DNA of 64,000 bases from NCBI GenBank assembly GCA_964630835.1, contig CAZVZM010000003.1, positions 1 through 64,000 on the forward strand. Direction: 5' to 3'. Under the pieces are notes generated by a model that did no database searches, was not told where the DNA came from, and was given only the letters and a program-made list of their open reading frames with translations. The position numbers and the translations under genes are program-made. Position 1 is the stretch's first letter. Every line of letters begins with the position of its first letter. Source of the DNA: Halarsenatibacter sp964630835. GTDB lineage: Bacteria; Bacillota; Halanaerobiia; Halanaerobiales; Halarsenatibacteraceae. Positions 55,588-63,570 of this stretch are shown here, piece by piece.

Positions 55588-56493
55588 ATGACGGCAAAAA
55601 TCATGGTTCAGGGGACTGCCTCCGGTGTGGGCAAAACTGCCATAAGCGCTGGCCTCTGCCGCCTGTTCCGGCGAAAAGGCTTTAAGACAGCCCCCTTTAA
55701 AGGACAGAATATGACCACCCATACATACAGTGAAACCAGATTATCTGAGGAGAATCTTATCATGGGCACAGCCCAGCTGCTTCAGTCCGAAGCTGCCGGC
55801 ATTACACCCGGGCCAGATATCAACCCGGTGCTTTTAAGGCCCGCCGGAAAGGGCGAGGTTGAGCTCATAGTGCGCGGGCGTTCGCAGGGCATAAAAGCGG
55901 GTGAGAATTTGCGGAAGAGAAAGGAAGATTTAAAACCGCTTGTGCGAGAAAGCTTTGAAAGGCTTTCCGAAAAATTTGATGCTGTGGTGATGGAGGGAGC
56001 GGGCAGCCCGGCCGAGATAAATCTCGACGGGGAAGTTGACCTGGCCAATATGGGCATCGCCCGAATGGCCTCAGCGCCCGTTATCCTGGCAGGCGATATA
56101 GAGCGGGGCGGCGTATTTGCCTCCCTTTTTGGCACTGTAAGGCTCCTTCCCCCACACGAGAGAGAACTTATCCAGGGTCTTATCATCAATAAATTCAGGG
56201 GAAATGAAGAGATCCTAAAGTCGGGCATAGTTAAGCTTGAAAACATGCTGAATATACCGGTGCTTGGAGTGCTACCCTATCTGGATTTTGATCTTCCGGA
56301 GGAGGATAGCATAACCGGACTCAAAGGTCGGGATGATAAAGATTTATCCCCCAAATTGACAGAAAATGAACCCGGCACAAAAAAAGAGAGAGATAGAAGG
56401 GAAGATCAGTACGAAAAACTGGCCGATATGCTGGCAGACAATCTGGACCTGGATACCCTTTTTGAGATAATGAAAGACAGCAGAAGCAGGTGA
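55588..56493 (+). CDS. Cobyric-acid-synthase-like protein lacking the glutaminase domain
   Basis: 301 residues covering the ATP-dependent amidation half of CobQ/CbiP: VQGTASGVGKTAISAGLCRL (P-loop), APFKGQNMTTHTYSE, INPVLLRPAGKGEVELIV, VVMEGAGSPAEINL and IPVLGVLPYLDFDLPEEDS. Full CobQ is about 500 aa with a C-terminal class-I amidotransferase domain. Here about 45 charged residues lead straight to a tail EKLADMLADNLDLDTLFEIM, like the extreme end of normal CobQ. So the glutaminase part appears deleted rather than the protein cut. ATG behind GGGAGGAG. Confidence 0.85.
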   Translation: MTAKIMVQGTASGVGKTAISAGLCRLFRRKGFKTAPFKGQNMTTHTYSETRLSEENLIMGTAQLLQSEAAGITPGPDINPVLLRPAGKGEVELIVRGRSQGIKAGENLRKRKEDLKPLVRESFERLSEKFDAVVMEGAGSPAEINLDGEVDLANMGIARMASAPVILAGDIERGGVFASLFGTVRLLPPHERELIQGLIINKFRGNEEILKSGIVKLENMLNIPVLGVLPYLDFDLPEEDSITGLKGRDDKDLSPKLTENEPGTKKERDRREDQYEKLADMLADNLDLDTLFEIMKDSRSR

Positions 56494-57470
56494 TAGCCAT
56501 GAATTTGCTGCTGGAACGTTTTTTACTCATAACAGCAGCAGTTATTCTGGACTGGTTTTTGGCCGATCGGGAGCCTTTCACCCACCCGGTGGAGCTCATT
56601 GGAAACCTCATTGAGCGGCTGGAGGCAATCTGCAGAGAAAAAACGGGAGAGGGTCGGGCTTCCGGCCTGCTGCTTGCAATTTTGACCCTCGCAGTCTCCG
56701 GCGGGCTCGTTTATGTGCTGCTATCAGCCCTCCGCTGGTTTCATCCTCTGCCGGCAGCCCTCTTTTCGCTTTACATATTTTATTCCGGTCTGGCCGCCGG
56801 ATCTCTGGCCTTCTGCGGCCGCCGCATAGTTCGCATGCTGGAGAATGATAATCTTGAAGGAGCCAGAAGCGAGGTCGACGGACTCATTACCCGCCGGGCT
56901 GATGATATGTCCCCCCGGGATGTGAGCAGGGCGGCGGTGGAGACTGTGGCAGAAAATATAAATGATGCTGTTATAGCTCCGCTTCTCTTCAGCCTCCTCT
57001 TTGGCCCTGCGGGAATGATCATATTTAAAGCCATAGATACGCTCGATTCCATGCTGGGCTACAGACGGGAGGGATATCTGGATATGGGCTGGGCCTCCGC
57101 GCGCATCGACGATCTGGCCTGCTGGATTCCGGCCCGTCTTACAGCCGCCGTTCTCATTTTTGCTGCACTCCTGCCCGGCTACAGCGCCCGCAGAAGCTGG
57201 AGAACTGTAAAAAGGGATGCCAGAAGCACCGAAAGTCCCAACGCCGGCTACCCCGAGGCAGCCATGGCAGGCGCTCTGGGGGTGAGGCTGGGCGGCCCAG
57301 ATTATTACTTTGGAGAGCTGGTTGAAAAGCCCTATCTGGGCGAAAAACTGAGGCAGAACAGCCCCACCTCGCTGATCCAGGCAATTAAGCTCATCTATGT
57401 AAGCGAAATTATATTTCTTTTGGTCTCGGGCTACATCGTTCTCCGCTTTGCCGCTTTTCTTCCCCATTAG
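56490..57470 (+). CDS. cbiB: Adenosylcobinamide-phosphate synthase
   Basis: Membrane enzyme (about 323-326 aa) joining an aminopropanol phosphate arm to adenosylcobyric acid. Typical motifs are AVILDWFLADREPFTHPVELIG, AAVETVAENINDAVIAPL, KAIDTLDSMLGYRREGYLDMG and SPNAGYPEAAMAGALGVRLGG. The frame opens with GTG overlapping the previous stop. ATG 56499 is the more likely start. Acts after CobQ and uses the product of the CobD-like gene downstream. Confidence 0.95.
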   Translation: MIAMNLLLERFLLITAAVILDWFLADREPFTHPVELIGNLIERLEAICREKTGEGRASGLLLAILTLAVSGGLVYVLLSALRWFHPLPAALFSLYIFYSGLAAGSLAFCGRRIVRMLENDNLEGARSEVDGLITRRADDMSPRDVSRAAVETVAENINDAVIAPLLFSLLFGPAGMIIFKAIDTLDSMLGYRREGYLDMGWASARIDDLACWIPARLTAAVLIFAALLPGYSARRSWRTVKRDARSTESPNAGYPEAAMAGALGVRLGGPDYYFGELVEKPYLGEKLRQNSPTSLIQAIKLIYVSEIIFLLVSGYIVLRFAAFLPH

Positions 57471-57514
57471 CAGCCCGTAATATCAATTGTTGTATCAGGA
57501 AAGGATGGATAATT

Positions 57515-58579
57515 ATGTCTGTCAGACACGGCGGAGACATATACAGCTTTGAAAGGGATTTGATAGATTTTAGCAGCAATATAAATCCCCTGGGCCCGCC
57601 GGCAGCTGTAAAAAAGTGCCTGGAGGGCGCAGAGGATAATATTGTTCGCTATCCCGATCGCGAATACCGCAAACTCAAAGAGGCTCTGGCAAAAAAGCAC
57701 GGTGTAAAGCCGGAGCAGATACTGCCGGGCAATGGGGCAGCCGAGCTGATCTATCTCCTGGGCAGGCTCTTCCGGGGAAAAAAGGCCGTTATACCCATAC
57801 CCACTTTTTCCGAATACGCCCATGTCCTGAAGATTAACGACGGCCTCCCTATACCCGTTGAGCGAAGAGAGTCGGAAAATTTTATCCCGCCCCTGAGGAC
57901 TGCTGCCGAAAAGCTCAGAAAAGCGGACGGCATTTTTCTCTGCCGCCCAAATAATCCAGCCGGAGAACTCCTCTCCCAAAAAGAGCTGGATGAGCTTCTG
58001 CCCCGGGAGGAGAGTTTAATCATAAGCGATGAATCCTTTCTCGACTTTATGCCCTGCGCTGAGAAAAAATCGCTCATTTCCCGGATGGGCGAGCATAAAA
58101 ATCTGGCTGTCCTGCGCTCCGCCACCAAGTTTTATGCCCTGCCGGGACTGAGGCTGGGTTATCTCGTTGCGCGCAAGGAGCTGATCACTGAGCTCGAAAA
58201 ATGTCAGCCGCCCTGGTCTGTAAATTCCATAGCCTGCTGTGTGGGGCGCAAAATTTATGATCAGGAAGATTTCCAGATCAAAACAAAAAAATGGCTCAGA
58301 AAGGAAGCAGCCTTTCTGGAGGATAGTCTTGGATCTATAACAGGTCTTAAGATTTATTCCTCCCGGGCCAATTTCATACTGGCCCGGCTCGTGTCCGGAT
58401 CCGCCAGCATATTAAGGCAGAGGATGGCAAAAAAGGGGCTTCTCATCAGGGATGCGGCCAGCTTTTCCGGCCTGGACCATCGCTATTTTCGGGTGGCCGT
58501 AAAAGATCGTCATCAAAACCAGATGCTTGTCGACGCGCTCAAAGAGACAGTTGCCAGATTGCTTGATAACGAGGAATGA
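57515..58579 (+). CDS. cobD: L-threonine-O-3-phosphate decarboxylase
   Basis: PLP aminotransferase-fold decarboxylase (354 aa) making (R)-1-amino-2-propanol phosphate for cobalamin. The N-terminus RHGGDIYSFERDLIDFSSNINPLGPP is diagnostic for CobD versus HisC. FLCRPNNPAGEL and the PLP lysine region LRSATKFYALPGLRLGYLV follow. ATG behind GGAAAGG. It overlaps the threonine-kinase gene in ATGA, so substrate supply and use are coupled. Confidence 0.93.
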   Translation: MSVRHGGDIYSFERDLIDFSSNINPLGPPAAVKKCLEGAEDNIVRYPDREYRKLKEALAKKHGVKPEQILPGNGAAELIYLLGRLFRGKKAVIPIPTFSEYAHVLKINDGLPIPVERRESENFIPPLRTAAEKLRKADGIFLCRPNNPAGELLSQKELDELLPREESLIISDESFLDFMPCAEKKSLISRMGEHKNLAVLRSATKFYALPGLRLGYLVARKELITELEKCQPPWSVNSIACCVGRKIYDQEDFQIKTKKWLRKEAAFLEDSLGSITGLKIYSSRANFILARLVSGSASILRQRMAKKGLLIRDAASFSGLDHRYFRVAVKDRHQNQMLVDALKETVARLLDNEE

Positions 58580-59685
58580 TCAGCATGGATGATATTGACC
58601 GCGATTTCGATAACTGCTCTGCCAATATGCCCAAAAAAGGGCGGGAAGCATGGCCAGGAGAAAAAAACCTGTGGCGTGCGAAAGGTTTGACTCTGGCCAT
58701 GCCTGCCAGCGCCGGCGAAATCTGTCAGGGAGTATACCGGGGGCGGGAGAGATTAGCCTCCTGCACCGTGGACCTTTTTAACCGCCTCGCTCTCTTCCCC
58801 GGTCGCCTCAACCGCCGGGGCAAACCGGCAAAAAACAATGCCTCTTATAAAATAAGATCATCTGCCTATAAAAGCGGAGAGATATCCTCCCGCCCTGCCC
58901 TTTATTATTATCGCCTCCTGCCCGGGGCAGCAAAGCGGCCCGGTGATATTTTAAAACTTCATTCTCCCCCGCCAAAGTTTTCGCAGCTCTTCGATCGCCT
59001 CTGCTCGCAGATTAAAAAGAAGAGACTCCCTGGTGAAATAAGTGCCGTCCATATTTCACGCATTCCCCTGGGGGCGGGAATGGGCAGCAGCACCGCCGAT
59101 CTGGCCCTGATCGCGTCCGGTCTTTACCGGCTGGCGGGGGAGAGGTCTTCTCCAGAAAAACTGGCCCGGCTGCTTCCCCGGCTGGAGCCCACGGACAGCA
59201 CAATTTTTTCGGAGATCACAATTTTCGAACAAAATTACGGCAGCAGCTGGCAGAGGCTGGGCGGCATTTCAGGAGGCTTTAAAGTCTTGGCTCTCAGGCG
59301 GCCCGGAAGCATAAACACTCTGTCCAGCCGCCGCTTTCGGCAGCAGCCTCCCGATCTGCACGGCTGTTTTGAGCTTTTAAAGAGGGCGATTGAAAAAGAC
59401 AGCCTTCGCCTTTTGGGACGGGCAGCCACCTTCAGCGCCAAAAGATGGTCTGATAGGCTGGAATATCCCGCGCTGGAGGAGATAATCGATCTGGCTCTTT
59501 CCTGCGGCTTCGCCGGGATAAATGCAGCCCACAGCGGCAGCATTCTGGGGGCCATATTTCGCGAGGATGAAGCCGATATTGAGAAATTTAATGCGCTTCT
59601 GGAAAGGAGAGGTTTGAGCCCGCTCTATCCCTGCCGGCGAACATACAGAGCTGTCGGCGGCGGCATTCGAAAAGTTTCAGTTTGA
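58576..59685 (+). CDS. pduX: PduX-like L-threonine kinase (GHMP family)
   Basis: 369 residues. AMPASAGEICQGVYRGRERL resembles the PduX N-terminus, and the GHMP ATP loop is IPLGAGMGSSTADLALIASG. ISGGFKVLALRRPGS and INAAHSGSILGAIF are further family features. It should make L-threonine 3-phosphate for CobD. Starts at ATG 58576 or ATG 58585. An N-terminal extension of about 40 polar residues and a basic insertion (about 72-98) are longer than I expect. Confidence 0.87.
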   Translation: MISMDDIDRDFDNCSANMPKKGREAWPGEKNLWRAKGLTLAMPASAGEICQGVYRGRERLASCTVDLFNRLALFPGRLNRRGKPAKNNASYKIRSSAYKSGEISSRPALYYYRLLPGAAKRPGDILKLHSPPPKFSQLFDRLCSQIKKKRLPGEISAVHISRIPLGAGMGSSTADLALIASGLYRLAGERSSPEKLARLLPRLEPTDSTIFSEITIFEQNYGSSWQRLGGISGGFKVLALRRPGSINTLSSRRFRQQPPDLHGCFELLKRAIEKDSLRLLGRAATFSAKRWSDRLEYPALEEIIDLALSCGFAGINAAHSGSILGAIFREDEADIEKFNALLERRGLSPLYPCRRTYRAVGGGIRKVSV

Positions 59686-59701
59686 TATGCTTCACTCCCG
59701 A

Positions 59702-60253
59702 TCAATTTCTGCGCAAAAAGCGGTGCAGACCTCTTACCAGGCAGCCTCCGAGCTCGAAAAAATAGTCCGGACGATCTGCAAACTTCCTATCTCTGGGGCT
59801 GGTGATAAAAAGAGGCTCAACAAGCACCGCCGGCATCCCGGCTCGCCTCAATATATAGAGATGCTTCCCCCTTTTTACTCCCCGATCGGGACCGGGAAGA
59901 TATCCCAGCATCTCTCTATGCAGAGCTTCAGCCAGCCTTTTTCCCCGTTGGCTGTCGGGATTGTAGAAGCTCTCACAGCCCCGCACTCCAAAATCGGCAA
60001 AACCGTTGTGATGAATTGAAAGAAAACATTCCGCCCCTCTCATCTTTGCCCTATTTATCCGCTCGGATAAAGTCACATTATAATCTCCTCCTCTGAGAAG
60101 CAGCGGGCGATACTCAAGGTTTAATAGCTGATTGAAGACCTCCGCACCGAGCTTAAGATTGAGATGTTTTTCTTTCTTTTCTTCCGATACAGCTCCTGCA
60201 TCGCTGCCCCCGTGTCCGGGATCAATTGCCACAACTCTCTTCAAGTTCATCAT
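59702..60253 (-). CDS. N-acetylmuramoyl-L-alanine amidase
   Basis: Amidase_3 family Zn enzyme (183 aa): VVAIDPGHGGSDAGAV with the first metal His, FLSIHHNGFADFGVRGCESFY with the second and third, and AVLVEPLFITSPRD (catalytic Glu) near the end. No signal peptide and no binding domain, so it may be cytoplasmic, spore- or phage-type. The ribosome site AAAGGAG lies too close to the first two ATGs, so TTG at codon 4 may be used. Convergent with pduX. Confidence 0.92.
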   Translation of the reverse strand: MMNLKRVVAIDPGHGGSDAGAVSEEKKEKHLNLKLGAEVFNQLLNLEYRPLLLRGGDYNVTLSERINRAKMRGAECFLSIHHNGFADFGVRGCESFYNPDSQRGKRLAEALHREMLGYLPGPDRGVKRGKHLYILRRAGMPAVLVEPLFITSPRDRKFADRPDYFFELGGCLVRGLHRFLRRN

Positions 60254-60840
60254 CTCCTTTGCATAATTTTTGATCCGTCACTACTCTGCTGCTGCAGCTT
60301 TTTTGCACTTTTTGCCTCAATCTTTGCTTTTTCTTGCCATAGATCATGACCATTTTGTTGGGCAATTTAGACTTCGCTCAGTGCAATCATTTCTCAATTC
60401 TGGGAGCCATGAGTTTCCGTCCACATGAATTTTTCCCTGTTTTCAGCATAATTCGCGTTTTTTGTAACAGCGACTTTGGAGAAGGCCCCAATCTTTAATA
60501 ATCCAGTTACATCTCATCTCCCCTGGCAAATGTGCTTCAGAGTAAATCCTGAGTGAAAATTAAACTGCCCCGGGAAGTTCTCAATAAATATTAACAGTTC
60601 ATTTCGGCTAATTGCTGCATATTTGCCTGCATTAATTCAATTCTCAGCAGAAAAACCGCCAGCAGGGCCCCTCCCCCGAAATTTCCCCGAAACCTCATAA
60701 TCTGCCCCAAAAGATACAATAACTTTTATTTTTCTCATACACATTTATCACATTTATCATTTATACTTTGTTTTAGTGAAGGTGAAAAAATACTCGCTGG
60801 ACATTTAACAATACTTATTTACATGAGGAGGCAGCAATCC
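60254..60840. other. Intergenic region with decayed miniature elements
   Basis: No gene supported. At about 60302-60392 TTGCACT and CAGTGCAA flank a stretch of about 90 bp, resembling the nested element at 47057. At about 60395-60490 GGAGCCATGAGTTTCCGTCCACATGAATTTTTCC resembles the larger dispersed element. The rest is AT-rich. Confidence 0.45.
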
Positions 60841-61032
60841 ATGAAATCAGCAAAAATTCTTGCTCTCGTTCTCGTTCTTTCTCTTGTCGTTTTAGGAGCA
60901 GCCGCCTGCGGCGTGCCCGAGGAAGAAGAATTTGAGGATGACATGGAAGATGACTTCGGCTTAAATGAAGTGGAAACTGTGCAGGAGATTGCCCGTCCGG
61001 AAGCTATAAGTTTTAATTTCACCCTGAGTTAA
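60841..61032 (+). CDS. Small acidic lipoprotein
   Basis: 63 residues from the ATG at 60841 (AGGAGG 8 nt upstream; an earlier ATG at 60823 has no ribosome site). A lipoprotein signal peptide ends in LGAAACG, and the mature part is a short acidic tail (EEEEFEDDMEDD). It should be lipid-anchored in an envelope membrane. Located upstream of the OmpH-like gene. No named family. Confidence 0.75.
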   Translation: MKSAKILALVLVLSLVVLGAAACGVPEEEEFEDDMEDDFGLNEVETVQEIARPEAISFNFTLS

Positions 61033-61191
61033 ATCAAGGTAGCCACTCTAATAAGAGCAAAACGCGGCGACATGAGAAAAACAGATTTATTATCTATGAA
61101 AAACAGGAGCTTGAAGATGATATCTTTAAAAGACTCCAACTACCATGCGAGATGAGACATTTATCATCCATAAGGAGGCTAATTTATTAAG

Positions 61192-61665
61192 TTGAGAAAT
61201 ATTTTTTCAGCTCTGGCAATAATGCTGGTTCTGGCTTTAGCCGCCGGCGGTTCGGCTGCGGCTTTAGAGGCGAATGTAGGGTTGGTGGACATGAATGAAA
61301 TTCTTATGGTCCATCCTGCCATGGAGGAAGCCCAGCAGGAATTACAGCAGGAGCAGATGAGAATGATGGAAGATATGGAAGATATGGACGAAGAAGAGGC
61401 AGCCGCCGAGCAGCAGGCAATGCAGCAGGAACTGCAGATGCTGCAGGAGGAGCTCATTGAACAGGCCCTGGATGAAGCAATCGAAGATATTGAGGGAGCA
61501 GCGGAAAACCTGGGTTATGATGTAGTTCTTGATCAAGAAGGTTTGATCGCCGGCGAGGAAGATCTCGAGGCCGATAATATCACCGACGATGTCATGGACG
61601 AGCTGGATTTAGAAGTGCCAGAAATGGAAGGCATGGAGATGGAAATTGAAGAAGAAGAAGATTAA
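61192..61665 (+). CDS. OmpH/Skp-like periplasmic chaperone
   Basis: 157 residues: signal peptide about 1-24 (ALAIMLVLALAAGGSAAALE), then NVGLVDMNEILMVHPAMEEA, a typical Skp opening. A Gln/Glu/Met-rich coiled coil (about 45-100) and YDVVLDQEGLIAG follow. The C-terminal 40 residues are extremely acidic and not part of normal Skp. Start TTG with TAAGGAGG 13 nt upstream. Skp escorts outer-membrane proteins, so this supports a diderm cell. Confidence 0.85.
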   Translation: MRNIFSALAIMLVLALAAGGSAAALEANVGLVDMNEILMVHPAMEEAQQELQQEQMRMMEDMEDMDEEEAAAEQQAMQQELQMLQEELIEQALDEAIEDIEGAAENLGYDVVLDQEGLIAGEEDLEADNITDDVMDELDLEVPEMEGMEMEIEEEED

Positions 61666-61766
61666 CGACCTATTAGTCTTTTGGTCTTAAAGCAGCCTGT
61701 TTCAAAATGAGTTGCTCAACACTTTAAAATACTCGAGATTTCACAATACATGAGATTTGCATTTAA

Positions 61767-61803
61767 GGGGTCCGGCATCATGCCGGGCCCCTCTGCATTT
61801 TTT
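61767..61803 (+). terminator. Intrinsic terminator after the OmpH-like gene
   Basis: GGGGTCCGGCA TCA TGCCGGGCCCC: an 11-bp GC-rich stem with a 3-nt loop, followed by TCTGCATTTTTT, about 100 bp after the stop. The remaining 61804-62040 stretch is AT-rich with no gene seen. Confidence 0.88.
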
Positions 61804-62055
61804 AGGCGATGAACCTGTTTCGGACTTCGAAACCTTTAATTATCACCATATATATTATTTTTTCACAGCAACGGTTTTGGGAAAAGCCATAAAAATAAGC
61901 TTCCCCTGCTCTCCTCCGGGCGCAAAATCTTTAATTTTCAGAATTTTCTTTATGCAGCTGCGCTTCTGCAGTTTACTGTCCTTACTTTTCCTTCTCCTTT
62001 TCTGTTAAGCTCTTTTCAGAAACAAAAATAATTGATAAAAAGGAGGTTCTGCACT

Positions 62056-62304
62056 GTGGAAGACATTCTGGTCCTGATCAGCACCTACGGTTTTCCCATG
62101 GTAATGGCAGTTTACCTCCTGGTGAGGCTGGAGCCCCTTATCCGCAGCCTCAAAGAATCTGTGGATTCTCTGTCGCTGCTTACGGCCATGCAGAATTACG
62201 GCCAGCTGCAGGACATAGATCGGGAGGGTCACAGCCTGAAAAGTGTGCTGGAGCTTGCCGAAAAAATGCAGCAAACTCACCGGGATATCGAGGAGGGGAG
62301 GTGA
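62056..62304 (+). CDS. YvrJ-family small membrane protein
   Basis: 82 residues from GTG 62056 (AGGAGG 9 nt upstream). The N-terminal span ILVLISTYGFPMVMAVYLLVRLE is the YvrJ pattern (YGFP, then YLLxRxE), followed by a polar helical tail. YvrJ proteins are of unknown function and often sit in small cassettes with phage-like or surface-protein genes, as here. The stop overlaps the next small gene. Confidence 0.75.
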   Translation: MEDILVLISTYGFPMVMAVYLLVRLEPLIRSLKESVDSLSLLTAMQNYGQLQDIDREGHSLKSVLELAEKMQQTHRDIEEGR

Positions 62305-62405
62305 TGACAGCAAAAAAATCTGCCGAAGACAAAAAGCTTCTAAAAGCGGGTATCAGACTGCTGGTAAAGGCAATCAGATTTCTGAGGAGAAAAAGAGGTG
62401 ATTAA
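62304..62405 (+). CDS. 33-residue basic peptide
   Basis: Short frame with ATG 62304 behind GAGGAGGGGAGG, overlapping the YvrJ-like stop by 1 bp. Translation has AEDKKLLKAGIRLLVKAIRF followed by RRKRGD: an amphipathic, strongly basic helix. Tight coupling with both neighbours and a good ribosome site support expression. Function unknown. Confidence 0.6.
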   Translation: MTAKKSAEDKKLLKAGIRLLVKAIRFLRRKRGD

Positions 62406-62407
62406 AA

Positions 62408-62593
62408 ATGAAATTTATCGTCAGCTGCAAAAACTGCCGTCAAAAAGGTATCGTCGAAGCAAAAAATTTTGCCGGCGCAGAAAAAAAGGACTGCCCGATA
62501 TGCTCGGGCAACGGAGGCTTAAGGCCAATTAAAAGCGTAAAATCACTACTGCCTCCGGCAGAGGAAATTGCTAAAATCTTTGCCGGAAAATAA
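62408..62593 (+). CDS. 61-residue two-knuckle zinc-finger protein
   Basis: Contains CKNCRQKGIVEAKNF and CPICSGNGG, a CxxC...CxxC zinc site of DnaJ-type spacing, then a short basic helix. Starts 2 bp after the basic peptide with AGAGGTGA as ribosome site. Part of the same small-gene cassette. No specific family recognised. Confidence 0.7.
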   Translation: MKFIVSCKNCRQKGIVEAKNFAGAEKKDCPICSGNGGLRPIKSVKSLLPPAEEIAKIFAGK

Positions 62594-62616
62594 AAAAACA
62601 AAGGAGATGACAGCAG

Positions 62617-63570
62617 ATGGCTAAAGTTACAGGTCCGCTTTTTTCTCTCAATGCTTCCGGAAAGTTTGCTGACACGCTGGTATTTTCTCAGTGGAAGGGT
62701 ATAAATATAGCCAGGCGCTATGCCCGTCCCGGCGGCGAACCCACCTCCCGTCAGAAATATATCAAATCTCTTTTCGCAGCCGCAACAGACATGTATCGCA
62801 CATTGAGCGGGGAGGATAAGGAAGCCTGGAAGCAAAGAGCTGCCGGAAAACCAATGAGCGGCTATAATATGTTTATCGGCAGGGTTATGAAAGCCCTGAC
62901 AGGCGGCACACTCGATTACAATGTTATAAGTGAGGTGGAAATCATACCATCAGGAGAAGATAGTGTTAAGGTGAGCTTCGCAGCCAGCCTGGACGCCCCC
63001 ATGCTGGTTCGCTGGGGCGAGGAAGGCTCTGCTCTGACAAACACCACCGCAATCGATGAAGCTAACATCGACGAAGGAGGAAGGTATTCCATTATTCTGA
63101 CCGACCTCGATCCCGAAAGTGAATACAGACTGCGACTGGAACAGCCCGAGCTGGAGGTTAATGTTCCCGGAGAGATTACAGTCGAGACAGACGGAGGAGG
63201 AACAGACGGGAAATATGAATTTATGCTGGCAGCCGTTCTCTCCAACGGCACAAAGCTTATCGACATGGACAAAACCGGTAAGCTTGAGCCGGGTCCTGAT
63301 GTAGTAGACAAAGACAATCCTGTGGAGATAAGCTGGGATGATGATCCCAATATAAAAGAATATTTGGTCTATCTCATAGACCGCGCTGAAGAGAAGGCCG
63401 AGCTGCTTGGAAGCACCGAAATCAACAGCTTTATCTGGGAAGGAGAAAAGACTCCAGAAACACTGGATATAAGCGATGAAATCAGCAGCAGATTTAAAAG
63501 CCAGGCTGTTTTGAGCAGCGGTGAAAGCGGTGACTACAGGTTTAACCAGATGGAGCTACAGCCCTTTTGA
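62617..63570 (+). CDS. Surface/structural-type protein with fibronectin-like region
   Basis: 317 residues. The N-terminal module (about 1-95) reads NASGKFADTLVFSQWKGINI and later KEAWKQRAAGKPMSGYNMFI. I know this pattern as a conserved unit in proteins of saline anaerobes and some phage-like cassettes. Beta-rich, acidic fibronectin-III-like segments follow (YSIILTDLDPESEYRLRL, KEYLVYLIDRAEEKAELLG). No signal peptide. ATG behind AAAGGAG. Function unknown. Confidence 0.7.
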   Translation: MAKVTGPLFSLNASGKFADTLVFSQWKGINIARRYARPGGEPTSRQKYIKSLFAAATDMYRTLSGEDKEAWKQRAAGKPMSGYNMFIGRVMKALTGGTLDYNVISEVEIIPSGEDSVKVSFAASLDAPMLVRWGEEGSALTNTTAIDEANIDEGGRYSIILTDLDPESEYRLRLEQPELEVNVPGEITVETDGGGTDGKYEFMLAAVLSNGTKLIDMDKTGKLEPGPDVVDKDNPVEISWDDDPNIKEYLVYLIDRAEEKAELLGSTEINSFIWEGEKTPETLDISDEISSRFKSQAVLSSGESGDYRFNQMELQPF

